Positions 16,040-23,940 of a DNA stretch of 64,000 nucleotides are shown one piece after another; within the stretch, counting starts at the first letter, position 1, and every line of letters starts with the position of its first letter. The position numbers and the translations under genes are program-made. Source of the DNA: JBCBGF01 sp039193455 (GTDB lineage: Bacteria > Pseudomonadota > Alphaproteobacteria > Rhodobacterales > Rhodobacteraceae); the NCBI GenBank assembly GCA_039193455.1, contig JBCCWO010000002.1, positions 300,966 to 364,965 of the forward strand, written 5' to 3'. The notes under the pieces are model-generated. The model saw only the letters and a list, made by a program, of their open reading frames with translations. It had not been told where the DNA came from and searched no databases.

Positions 16040-16648
16040 ATGGCGAACGCGCTTGTTCTGGGCATCGGAAACGTCCTTTGGGCGGACGAGGGTTTTGGCG
16101 TTCGTTGCATTGAGGCGCTGGCGTCGTCCCGATCTTTTCCAGACAGCGTGCGCCTTCTCGATGGGGGGACCCAAGGCCTCTACCTTTTGCCGTTTCTCGA
16201 AAGCGCCGACATCCTCGTTGTCTTCGATGCGGTCGACTACGGACTTGCACCCGGCACGATGAAGATCGTCCAGGGCGACGAGGTGCCCCGGTTTATGGGT
16301 GCCAAGAAAATGAGCCTGCACCAGACCGGTTTTCAGGACGTCATCGCGACCGCACAACTGATGGGCTACTGCCCGGATGAGCTATTGCTCGTCGGCTGCC
16401 AGCCCGAAGAGCTAGAGGATTATGGTGGCGGGCTTCGGGATATCGTCGCTGCGCGCATTCCCGAGGCCCTGGACATCGCCTGCGACTGGCTGGCGGAACG
16501 CGGGTTTGCTTCGACCGAGGGCCGTACCGTGACGGCCGATCTGGCCGATGCCTCCATTCGCCACGACGCCTACGAGGCCGGTCGCCCGTCGGAAGACGCC
16601 GCCTGCCGGATCGGCGACGCGCGGTTCCTGCCCGGTGCGGAGCGCTGA
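16040..16648 (+). CDS. hupD: hydrogenase maturation endopeptidase HupD
   Basis: 202 aa from ATG 16040, preceded by GGGGAGGA. The nickel-sensing/catalytic-region residues of the HybD/HupD family are present: E17 (GIGNVLWADEG), D63 (VVFDAVDYG) and H94 (MSLHQTGF). The enzyme removes the HupL tail after His582 once nickel is inserted. HupV lacks a tail, so HupL should be the only substrate in this locus. It is the first gene after the terminator and FNR box and is followed three bases later by hupF. Confidence 0.95.
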   Translation: MANALVLGIGNVLWADEGFGVRCIEALASSRSFPDSVRLLDGGTQGLYLLPFLESADILVVFDAVDYGLAPGTMKIVQGDEVPRFMGAKKMSLHQTGFQDVIATAQLMGYCPDELLLVGCQPEELEDYGGGLRDIVAARIPEALDIACDWLAERGFASTEGRTVTADLADASIRHDAYEAGRPSEDAACRIGDARFLPGAER

Positions 16649-16651
16649 GCG

Positions 16652-16972
16652 ATGTGTGTCGGCATCCCGCTTCGGATTGTCTCCGTCAACGGCAGTGAGG
16701 CCGTGGCGACCAACGGGACGCGTACCGAAACACTGGATCTGTCGCTGACCGGCCCGGTTGAGCCAGGCACCTGGGTACTTAGCTTTCTCGGTTCGGCACG
16801 CGAACGGATCTCGGAGGATGAGGCGCGGCTGATTTCTGACGCGCTGGCCGGTCTGGAGCGGGTCATGGCGGGCGAGGCGTTGGGAGACGCTTTCGCCGAT
16901 CTAGAAAACCGTAGGCCGGTGCTGCCGCCCCATCTGGCCGCGGCCCATGCAGCCGGGCAAACGGAAGCTTAA
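16652..16972 (+). CDS. hupF: HypC/HupF-family hydrogenase chaperone HupF
   Basis: 106 aa starting MCVGIPLRIV, the HypC-family N-terminus whose Cys2 binds the Fe(CN)2CO unit. It differs from HypC at 22502 by a C-terminal extension of about 25 residues after the common OB-fold (ENRRPVLPPHLAAAH), as seen in rhizobial and Rhodobacter HupF. In those bacteria HupF acts as a HupL-specific chaperone, notably protecting it under oxygen. The ATG lies three bases after the hupD stop. Confidence 0.93.
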   Translation: MCVGIPLRIVSVNGSEAVATNGTRTETLDLSLTGPVEPGTWVLSFLGSARERISEDEARLISDALAGLERVMAGEALGDAFADLENRRPVLPPHLAAAHAAGQTEA

Positions 16973-16983
16973 GGAGGACGGCA

Positions 16984-17367
16984 ATGACACACCCGTTGAT
17001 CGAATGGCTGACAGAGGAGTTTGGGTGGCCCCGCCTCGACACCGCCGCGGGTCTGGACGCGTGGATTGCCCGCCCGGGCACCCACGTCCTGTTCATCCCT
17101 GGCGATTGGCGCCGCAACCTTGAAACCGCCGATGTCGCCGTGATCCTGCCCGAGCTCCATGCCGCGTTTCAGGATCGCTTTGATTGCGCTGTCGTCGATG
17201 AGGCGGTCGAGACCATCGCAAAGGAAAAGGCGGGCATCTTCAAGACGCCATCGCTCATCTTCTACCGCGACGGGGCCTGCCTGGGCGGCATCCCGAATGT
17301 CCGCGACTGGAACGACTACATGACGCGCGTCGCTCATTTCCTCGATATGCCCGTCGCAGCCGCGTGA
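16984..17367 (+). CDS. hupG: hydrogenase accessory protein HupG (HyaE family)
   Basis: 127 aa behind an AAGGAGG site. It has a thioredoxin-like fold pattern (VLFIPGDWRRNLETADVAVILPEL, then KTPSLIFYRDG) without a CxxC pair, as usual for the HyaE/HupG family. HyaE proteins bind the Tat leader of the hydrogenase small subunit and are thought to hold it back until maturation is complete; here the client would be HupS. It sits in a tight run between hupF and hupH. Confidence 0.9.
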   Translation: MTHPLIEWLTEEFGWPRLDTAAGLDAWIARPGTHVLFIPGDWRRNLETADVAVILPELHAAFQDRFDCAVVDEAVETIAKEKAGIFKTPSLIFYRDGACLGGIPNVRDWNDYMTRVAHFLDMPVAAA

Positions 17368-17380
17368 AGGAGACTGCCCA

Positions 17381-18208
17381 ATGACCCGTGATTTCCAGCT
17401 TCCTCCCGGTGCTCTTGGACCAGGATCTCAGACCGGCGCAGCCGATGGGATAGAGCTTGAGTACACGTCCCTGCCAAGCGACATGCGCACATACAGCCCG
17501 GTTGTGCCCGACGTGGAATACGACGAGACGCTTGCGCCAGCCTTGGCTGTCCTCGCCGAGGTCGCCGCAGCGGCGGCGCGCGTGGCCGAGGGCGGCGATC
17601 CAGAGACGTTCGATCTCAAAGCGCTCGATACGGAGAACCGGCGTCTCATTGCCGAGACGATGGGTGATGGCGAGGTCGCCATGAAGATCCGCGGCATCCC
17701 ATCCCTTTCGGTACAAGAGAGCGTCTTTGCGGGGGTCTGGTGCGTGAGCGGTCATGGCGTTGATCGGATCGAAGTCTCACCGGTTCCCGATGCCGCGCGC
17801 GAGCGTGCGTTTGAGCCGTTGACGGCTCGGGACAATGTTCCGCCTGGCCCCGGCGTCGTTAATGCGCCCGCCTTGCTGTCCGAACTGGAGGACAAGAGCG
17901 GCGGGTTTGACGGTGAGCTTCATGTGATCAACCTGACGCTTCTGCCGCATACGGAGGAGGATCTGGCCTGGCTCGATGCACGCCTTGGACTGGGATCGAC
18001 CGATATTCTGTCCCGCGGCTACGGGAATTGCCGGATCCGGGCGACGGCCATGCCGCATGTGTGGCACGTGCAGTTCTTCAATTCGATGGACACGCTGATC
18101 CTCGATACGTTCGAGGTCACCGACGTCCCCGAAGTCGCCATCGCGGCGCGTGAAGACCTGGGCGACAGCGCCCGCCGCCTGGTCGATGTGCTGGAGGCCA
18201 TTCGATGA
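17381..18208 (+). CDS. hupH: hydrogenase expression/maturation protein HupH (HyaF family)
   Basis: 275 aa from ATG 17381 behind a GGAG site. It carries the HupH/HyaF C-terminal domain, including LSRGYGNCRIRATAMPHVWHVQFFNSMDTLILDT near residues 208-245. An acidic, alanine-rich N-terminal half has EYTSLPSDMRTYSP. The family is needed for maturation of membrane-bound hydrogenase, probably of the small subunit iron-sulfur clusters, but its chemistry is unknown. The stop overlaps the hupJ start by four bases. Confidence 0.92.
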   Translation: MTRDFQLPPGALGPGSQTGAADGIELEYTSLPSDMRTYSPVVPDVEYDETLAPALAVLAEVAAAAARVAEGGDPETFDLKALDTENRRLIAETMGDGEVAMKIRGIPSLSVQESVFAGVWCVSGHGVDRIEVSPVPDAARERAFEPLTARDNVPPGPGVVNAPALLSELEDKSGGFDGELHVINLTLLPHTEEDLAWLDARLGLGSTDILSRGYGNCRIRATAMPHVWHVQFFNSMDTLILDTFEVTDVPEVAIAAREDLGDSARRLVDVLEAIR

Positions 18209-18990
18209 CCGGGTTTGAGGGTTCGTTTCTGGGTAACGCTGCAAAAATCAGTGATCAGGCCATCCTGGAATGCAAGATCTGCTGGTCGACCTACGATCCG
18301 GCAGAAGGCGATGAGTTTCGGCAGGTTGAAGCGGGCACGCCGTTCTCACAACTGCCGCATGACTGGTCCTGTCCGAATTGCGGTGCGCCCAAAGAACAGT
18401 ACATGGTCCTGAGCGACCCGGGTGCCGAGACGACGCACAACGCGGCGGACATCGCAGAGGCCACCAAGCGCCTGGTCGCCGACTTTACAGAAGTCTGGCA
18501 CGCGAAGATGCGGGGAATGCCGATCGTCAACAAGGCCCTCAGCGTCGAGGCGGTCGGATTTCGGCGGCATGAGGGAATGCTTCTGGGCGTTCTGGTCAGC
18601 CCGTGGTTCATGAACCTGATCCTTTTGCCAGATGGCGACGACTGGTCCGGGCTGACGCCGACGACCAAGGAAGTGATCCGCTTCCCCTCCGGCAACTACG
18701 AATTTCTGCACAACACGCGCGAGATTACCGGCGGTTACAAAGCCTGTTCCTTGTTCTCGCCGATGTCGGAATTCGCCAGCCAGAAGGATGCCTGCGATGT
18801 CGCGCGCGCCGTGATGGAGGCGCTTTTTGATCCGGCGCACCGGGCTGACACGGACCGCGCCGCCGACATTCGCGCGGCGCGCGAGGCCGAGCTGGCGCAG
18901 CAGGCGGAGGAGTCCGTCAGCATAGATGAAGCGCCGACACGCAGGGCTATCATTACCGGCGGCTTGGCGACGGAAGGTGCCGCGCGCTGA
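18205..18990 (+). CDS. hupJ: HupJ: rubredoxin domain fused to HybE-type chaperone domain
   Basis: 261 aa. Residues 21-65 form a rubredoxin with iron ligands C23/C26 (ECKIC) and C56/C59 (SCPNC). Residues about 80-215 form the HybE/HupJ chaperone domain (KALSVEAVGFRRHEGMLLGVLVSPWFMNLILLP). In rhizobia these are separate genes, hupI and hupJ; here they are fused, as in R. capsulatus. The rubredoxin supports hydrogenase maturation in air, probably during HupS cluster assembly. A roughly 45-residue acidic tail follows. The start overlaps hupH by four bases, and the stop overlaps hupK. Confidence 0.94.
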   Translation: MTGFEGSFLGNAAKISDQAILECKICWSTYDPAEGDEFRQVEAGTPFSQLPHDWSCPNCGAPKEQYMVLSDPGAETTHNAADIAEATKRLVADFTEVWHAKMRGMPIVNKALSVEAVGFRRHEGMLLGVLVSPWFMNLILLPDGDDWSGLTPTTKEVIRFPSGNYEFLHNTREITGGYKACSLFSPMSEFASQKDACDVARAVMEALFDPAHRADTDRAADIRAAREAELAQQAEESVSIDEAPTRRAIITGGLATEGAAR

Positions 18991-19877
18991 TGCTCGATGC
19001 CGGGGGTCATATCATGCTTCGCGCCCAACGCGCCCCGGGTCTGCCGGTTGCCCGGCTGGTGACGGGGCGGCGTGTCGACGAGGTCACCCAGCTTTTGCCG
19101 CGCCTTTTCAACCTGTGCCGGTTGGCGCAGAGCGCGGCGGTTGAGGCGGCTCTGGGCCACGCGGTGACCGGTGGCGAAATCAGGGAAGAAATTCTTCGCG
19201 ACCATCTGCTGAAGTTTCATGTGACATGGCCTGCCTTCTTTGGCCGGTCCCCGAACGCGTTGCCCCTGGATTGGGCTGAGGGCGGCGCAGAGCTTTGCAC
19301 GGTGGCGTTCGGGCCCTCGGGCATTGCGCCCGCCACGGGCGATGACTTCTTTGCCTTTCTCGACAGCGGTCTTGGTTATGCGCCAATTCTGAAGATGATC
19401 GACGATTGCTTCGGGTCCGGAGAAGCGGTGGCCGATGGCGTGCCCGGCGTGACGCCCGAGACGCTTTGGACCGAAGGGCTAGTCGACAACTCGGTTGCGG
19501 TCCGCAACGCGGGCCATCCCGCCATGGCAGCGATTGCGGATCGGCGCGGGCATGGGCCGCTTTGGCGGGCTGCCGCACGGCTTTATGACATTGCAGCCAT
19601 GATCGATGACGATGTTCCTGCGATCCTCACACCGGCAGAAGGTGAAGCAATCGTGCCCGCAGCGCGCGGAAGCTATGGCGTGAGGATTGCCTGCGACAGC
19701 GGTGTCGTCACGGCGTTTGAGCGCATCACCCCAACCGATCATCTCTTGGCCGACGGCGGCGTGCTGGACCGGACCTTGCAGTCGCTGCCTGCGGATCGGG
19801 CGGCGCTTGGCCCGCTCCTCCTTGATATTCTGGATCCGTGCAGCCCCGTCCGCCTGAAGGAGGTTGGGCATGCATGA
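18990..19877 (+). CDS. hupK: HupK, large-subunit-like maturation scaffold
   Basis: 295 aa, starting at an ATG that shares a base with the hupJ stop. It has no complete active-site motif but keeps eroded versions of both large-subunit ends. LPRLFNLCRLAQSAA stands where HupL has RICGVCTGTHAL, and the C-terminus has DPCSPVRL in place of DPCLAC. This matches the proposal that HupK is a divergent HupL relative serving as a scaffold for Fe(CN)2CO transfer. The stop overlaps hypA by eight bases. An alternative ATG at 19014 is possible. Confidence 0.9.
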   Translation: MLDAGGHIMLRAQRAPGLPVARLVTGRRVDEVTQLLPRLFNLCRLAQSAAVEAALGHAVTGGEIREEILRDHLLKFHVTWPAFFGRSPNALPLDWAEGGAELCTVAFGPSGIAPATGDDFFAFLDSGLGYAPILKMIDDCFGSGEAVADGVPGVTPETLWTEGLVDNSVAVRNAGHPAMAAIADRRGHGPLWRAAARLYDIAAMIDDDVPAILTPAEGEAIVPAARGSYGVRIACDSGVVTAFERITPTDHLLADGGVLDRTLQSLPADRAALGPLLLDILDPCSPVRLKEVGHA

Positions 19878-20211
19878 GATGTCGCTTTGCGAGGGGATAC
19901 GGCGGATCGTTGATGACACCGCGGCAAAGCACGCGGTCGACCGTATTTCGAAGGTCCGGCTTGAAATTGGCCGCTTCGCCGGGGTCGAAAAGGATGCGCT
20001 GCAATTTGCTTGGGACGTCGTGATGCGCGGGTCCAAAGCCGACGGCGCGGTGCTGGAAATGATCGATTTGCCGGGCAAGGCCACATGCTTTGATTGCATG
20101 AAGACCGTTGAAATTATGGAACGTTTCGACCCCTGCCCGAACTGCGGCGGTGGGCGGCTTTTGCCCGAAGGCGGCGATGAAATGCGGATCAAAGATATGG
20201 GGGTTCAGTGA
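19870..20211 (+). CDS. hypA: hydrogenase nickel incorporation protein HypA
   Basis: 113 aa. ATG 19870 is chosen over the in-frame TTG at 19864 because HypA must begin Met-His-Glu: His2 is a nickel ligand. The site AAGGAGG at 19857-19863 fits. The zinc domain has C73/C76 (CFDC) and C89/C92 (CPNC). HypA delivers nickel to the large subunits together with HypB. It overlaps the hupK end by eight bases and abuts hypB, so translation is coupled. Confidence 0.95.
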   Translation: MHEMSLCEGIRRIVDDTAAKHAVDRISKVRLEIGRFAGVEKDALQFAWDVVMRGSKADGAVLEMIDLPGKATCFDCMKTVEIMERFDPCPNCGGGRLLPEGGDEMRIKDMGVQ

Positions 20212-21023
20212 TGTGCACTGTTTGCGGATGTGGCGACGGCAAGCTCGAGGCGCATGACCACCACGGCGATGGTCACCACAGCCATAGTCACCACGGCCAT
20301 GACCTGCATTACGGCGATGGGCCAGCGGCGGTAAGCGTGGCTGGCATGAGCCAGGACCGGCTGATCGAGATTGAAAAGGGCGTCCTAAGTCAGAACGACG
20401 CCTATGCGGCAAAGAACCGAAAGCACCTGGCCGAGCGGAACTGTTTTGCGGTCAACCTGGTTTCGTCTCCGGGCTCGGGGAAAACAACGCTTCTTTGTAC
20501 GACGATCGGCATGATGGAGGGCCCGGTAGGTGTGATCGAGGGCGATCAACAGACCTCAAACGATGCGGACAGGATACGAGAGACCGGCGCGCCGGCGATA
20601 CAAGTGAACACCGGCAAGGGCTGCCACCTTGACGGGCACATGGTTGGCCACGCGATCGATCATCTTGCACCGGCGGACGGCACAACGCTCTTTATCGAGA
20701 ATGTCGGCAACCTCGTCTGCCCGGCGGCTTTCGATCTGGGTGAGGATGCAAAGGTTGCCATCCTCAGCGTCACCGAAGGCGAAGACAAGCCTCTCAAGTA
20801 TCCGGACATGTTCACGGCATCGCGGCTCGCGCTCTTGAACAAGGTCGATCTTGCGCCCCATTGCGACGTCGATCTCGATCTTTATGAGGCGAACCTCAAA
20901 CGCGTGAACCCGCTGATCGAGGTCATCCGTATATCCGCCAAGACCGGCGAAGGTCTGAACAAGTGGATTGCGTGGCTTCGGGCCGAGGCACAGGCCAAGC
21001 GGATGAAGCAGGCGGCTGAGTGA
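20211..21023 (+). CDS. hypB: hydrogenase nickel incorporation GTPase HypB
   Basis: 270 aa from ATG 20211, overlapping the hypA stop by one base; a GTG three bases earlier is an alternative. The N-terminus MCTVCGCG is the high-affinity nickel motif. A histidine-rich stretch of about 25 residues (HDHHGDGHHSHSHHGHDLH) follows and can store nickel. The G-domain has P-loop SSPGSGKTTL, a VIEGDQQT switch and LLNKVDL for guanine recognition. The His-rich region suggests a storage role as in rhizobial HypB. It acts with HypA in nickel insertion into HupL and HupV. Confidence 0.96.
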   Translation: MCTVCGCGDGKLEAHDHHGDGHHSHSHHGHDLHYGDGPAAVSVAGMSQDRLIEIEKGVLSQNDAYAAKNRKHLAERNCFAVNLVSSPGSGKTTLLCTTIGMMEGPVGVIEGDQQTSNDADRIRETGAPAIQVNTGKGCHLDGHMVGHAIDHLAPADGTTLFIENVGNLVCPAAFDLGEDAKVAILSVTEGEDKPLKYPDMFTASRLALLNKVDLAPHCDVDLDLYEANLKRVNPLIEVIRISAKTGEGLNKWIAWLRAEAQAKRMKQAAE

Positions 21024-22498
21024 TGGCCTCCCGCTCTCTTCCCACAATTCTGGTCGTCGATGACGAGCCGCATTCGGTGGCGGCGATGCGCATGGCGCTT
21101 GAAGACGATTTCGTTGTGCTTGAGGCGATGAATGCGGACGAGGCCCTGGCCTTGATGGAAGAGCACTGGGTGCAGGTGGTAATCTCGGACCAGCGCATGC
21201 CGGGCAAGAGCGGCATCGAGTGCTTGACGGAAATCCGCGACCGCTGGCCTGAGACCGTCAGGATCATCCTGACCGGTTACACCGAGACCAACGATATGAT
21301 CGACGCCATCAACGAGGCGGGGATCTACCAGTTCATCACCAAGCCGTGGCACCCCGAACAGTTGCAGATGGCGGTCAGAAACGCGGCACGCCTGTTCGAG
21401 CTGGCACGCGACCACGAGCGCATGACGCTGGAGATGCGGTATCTGGGCAGCACCGCCTCCGCAAAGCTCGAGGATCAGCGCCGGCTTCTTCAAGAGGGAC
21501 TTGGCTTTGACAAGATCCTGCGCGGCCCGAATTCGTCCCTGAATGGGGTCATCGCCCTGGCGCGGCAGTATGCCAGTTTCAATGTGCCTGTTCTGATCAC
21601 CGGAGAGGCCGGGACGGGCAAGACCGACCTTGCCCGGGCCATGCATTATGGCTCGCTGCGGTCCGACCGGGCCTTTTACGAGTTGAACTGCGCCGGACTG
21701 ACCGACGAGGTGTTGGCCGCCGAACTGTTTGGCGTCAAGCGCGGGGCCGTTACCGGGCTGCAGACGTCAAAGGTTGGTATCCTCCAAAAGGCTGACCGAG
21801 GCACCGTCTTTTTGAACGGTGTGGATACGCTTTCCCCGGCCATGCAGTTGGCGCTTTTGCGCTTTCTGCGGGAAGCGGTGTTTCAGCCCGTTGGCGGCCA
21901 CGAAGCGATGACGTCCGGTGCCCGCCTGATCGCGGGCTCGCACAAAGACCTGCGCCAGGCTGTCGCTGAGGGCGTGTTTCGGGGCGACCTGTTCTTTGCG
22001 ATGTCGGTTACCGAGCTTCAAGTCCCGCCATTGCGCGGCCGGCCCGGCGACATAGCGCTGCTCGCGGAACGGTTCCTGCATGAGGCGGCGGAGGAGCATG
22101 GCAAGCCGGTCCGCGGTTTGTCGGAGGCGGCTTTGGAATTCCTGGAAATCTACGATTGGCCGGGAAATCTGGCGGAGCTGCGCAACGAGGTGGTGCGCAT
22201 GCTGATCGCCGCGCAGGACGTGATGCTCGGACCCGAGCTGATCTCGCGACACATCCTGCAGGCCGAACCGGGCGCTGCGGGCAGCGATCGCCGGGCTGCG
22301 GATCTGGGGACGGCGGACGGAACGCTAAAAGACCGGGTCGAGATGATGGAAATGCGCATCCTGCGAGAGACGATGACCCGGCTGCGGTGGAACAAAAGCC
22401 GTGCGGCCGGCGAATTGGGCCTTAGCCGGGTTGGTCTGCGCGCAAAACTCGACCGATACGGAATCGAGCCCAGCGCGGCCGTGACAGAGGGGGACTAA
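21023..22498 (+). CDS. hupR: NtrC-like response regulator HupR with degenerate AAA+ domain
   Basis: 491 aa from ATG 21023, sharing one base with the hypB stop. The receiver domain (about 8-122) has phospho-acceptor D56 (VVISDQRMPG). The central AAA+ domain keeps Walker A (GEAGTGKTDLA). Walker B, however, reads FLNGVD instead of FLDEI, and the sigma54 contact loop GAFTGA reads GAVTGL. The C-terminal Fis-type helix-turn-helix is intact (NKSRAAGELGLSRVGLRAKL). R. capsulatus HupR is a sigma70-type activator that works when unphosphorylated, and the lost residues agree with that. Its partner kinase is HupT and its expected target is hupSL. Confidence 0.94.
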   Translation: MASRSLPTILVVDDEPHSVAAMRMALEDDFVVLEAMNADEALALMEEHWVQVVISDQRMPGKSGIECLTEIRDRWPETVRIILTGYTETNDMIDAINEAGIYQFITKPWHPEQLQMAVRNAARLFELARDHERMTLEMRYLGSTASAKLEDQRRLLQEGLGFDKILRGPNSSLNGVIALARQYASFNVPVLITGEAGTGKTDLARAMHYGSLRSDRAFYELNCAGLTDEVLAAELFGVKRGAVTGLQTSKVGILQKADRGTVFLNGVDTLSPAMQLALLRFLREAVFQPVGGHEAMTSGARLIAGSHKDLRQAVAEGVFRGDLFFAMSVTELQVPPLRGRPGDIALLAERFLHEAAEEHGKPVRGLSEAALEFLEIYDWPGNLAELRNEVVRMLIAAQDVMLGPELISRHILQAEPGAAGSDRRAADLGTADGTLKDRVEMMEMRILRETMTRLRWNKSRAAGELGLSRVGLRAKLDRYGIEPSAAVTEGD

Positions 22499-22501
22499 GC
22501 C

Positions 22502-22795
22502 ATGTGTCTGGGAATACCGGGACAGATCATCAAGATCACGGATGAGGAACGTCAGATGGGCATTGCCGAAGTCTCGGGCGTGCGGCGCGAAGTGTCGCTC
22601 GTGCCCGTGGCTCAGGGTGCGCTTGACGCACTGGTGGGTGAATGGGTGCTCATCCATGTGGGATTTGCCATGGCGCTGATCGATGAAGACGAGGCGCAGC
22701 GGACGCTTGAGGCCCTGCGCGGCCTGGGCGAGGCGCAGGAGACGCTGGAACAGATGGCAGAGGGCGCGAAAGCCCTCGCGGAGGTGCGGTCATGA
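22502..22795 (+). CDS. hypC: hydrogenase assembly chaperone HypC
   Basis: 97 aa starting MCLGIPGQII; Cys2 carries the Fe(CN)2CO group received through HypD. The OB-fold core is complete (GEWVLIHVGFAMALIDEDEA), and no HupF-like tail is present. It starts three bases after the hupR stop, and its own stop overlaps the hypD start by four bases. With HypD it forms the iron-assembly complex that feeds HupL and HupV. Confidence 0.95.
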   Translation: MCLGIPGQIIKITDEERQMGIAEVSGVRREVSLVPVAQGALDALVGEWVLIHVGFAMALIDEDEAQRTLEALRGLGEAQETLEQMAEGAKALAEVRS

Positions 22796-23940
22796 GATAC
22801 GTCGAAGAGTTTCGCGACCCGAAGGCCGCCAAGGCAGTAATTGCCGCCATCGCAGAGGTTGCCGACGCGATCGGCGCCACGAAGCAAGACCCGGTCCACA
22901 TCATGGAAATCTGTGGCGGACACACCCACGCGATCTTTCGCTATGGGCTCGACAAGCTGGTGCATGACGGCGTCCAGTTCATCCATGGACCCGGCTGTCC
23001 GGTATGCGTTCTTCCGCGGTCACGCGTCGATGAATGCATCGAACTGGCTGAACGCCCAGAAGTTATCTTCACCACCTTCGGAGACGCCATGCGCGTCCCC
23101 GGCACCCGAAAGAGCCTTATGCAGGCCAAGGCGGATGGGGCCGACATCCGCATGGTCTATTCGCCGCTCGACGCCCTGGAACTGGCCCGCCGAAACCCCG
23201 ATCGCGAAGTGGTTTTCTTCGGCCTGGGCTTTGAGACAACAACGCCGTCGACCGCGTTTTCGATTCAGCAAGCGGCGCGTGAAGGGCTGAGCAACTTCAG
23301 CGTCTTTTGCAATCACATCACGGTACCGCCACCGATCCGCGCGCTTCTGAACGATCCCCATATGGTGCTCGACGGGTTCGTCGGACCGGGCCACGTGTCC
23401 ATGGTTATCGGCGTGCACCCTTATGACTTCATTGCCCGGGACCATGGCAAACCGCTGGTCGTTTCCGGTTTCGAGCCGCTGGACCTGCTGCAATCCGTTC
23501 TCATGGTGCTCGAGCAGATCCGCGATGGCCGGTCCGAGATCGAAAATCAGTATGCCCGGGTTGTCCCCGAGCATGGCAATCCCGCAAGCCTTGCCGCCAT
23601 CGCGGATGTCTACGAGCCAAGGCCGAGCTTTGAGTGGCGCGGGCTGGGTGAGATTGATGAGAGCGGCCTTAGGATTCGCGACCGCTACGCCGCCTTCGAC
23701 GCGGAAAAGAAATTCGGGATCGGGTACGGCGCGGCGGCGGGACGCGCAACGGTCGAAGATCCTGAGGGCGCGGCATGCGGCGCGGTCATGACGGGCCGTC
23801 TGAAACCCACGGGCTGCCCGCATTTCGGCAAAGGCTGTACGCCCGAGATGCCCCTTGGCGCCCTTATGGTTTCCTCCGAAGGCGCTTGCGCGGCCTACTA
23901 CCAATACGGCGGCGCCCGCGCGATGGAGGCCGCGGAATGA
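22792..23940 (+). CDS. hypD: hydrogenase formation protein HypD
   Basis: 382 aa, the full family length. It contains the conserved blocks MEICGGHTHAIFRYG (iron-binding C41), GPGCPVCV (redox cysteines), FGLGFETTTPSTA, GFVGPGHVS and a C-terminal cluster region with GCPHFGKGC. HypD, a [4Fe-4S] protein, assembles cyanide and CO on iron together with HypC and HypE. It overlaps hypC and hypE by four bases each, consistent with coupled expression. Confidence 0.97.
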   Translation: MRYVEEFRDPKAAKAVIAAIAEVADAIGATKQDPVHIMEICGGHTHAIFRYGLDKLVHDGVQFIHGPGCPVCVLPRSRVDECIELAERPEVIFTTFGDAMRVPGTRKSLMQAKADGADIRMVYSPLDALELARRNPDREVVFFGLGFETTTPSTAFSIQQAAREGLSNFSVFCNHITVPPPIRALLNDPHMVLDGFVGPGHVSMVIGVHPYDFIARDHGKPLVVSGFEPLDLLQSVLMVLEQIRDGRSEIENQYARVVPEHGNPASLAAIADVYEPRPSFEWRGLGEIDESGLRIRDRYAAFDAEKKFGIGYGAAAGRATVEDPEGAACGAVMTGRLKPTGCPHFGKGCTPEMPLGALMVSSEGACAAYYQYGGARAMEAAE

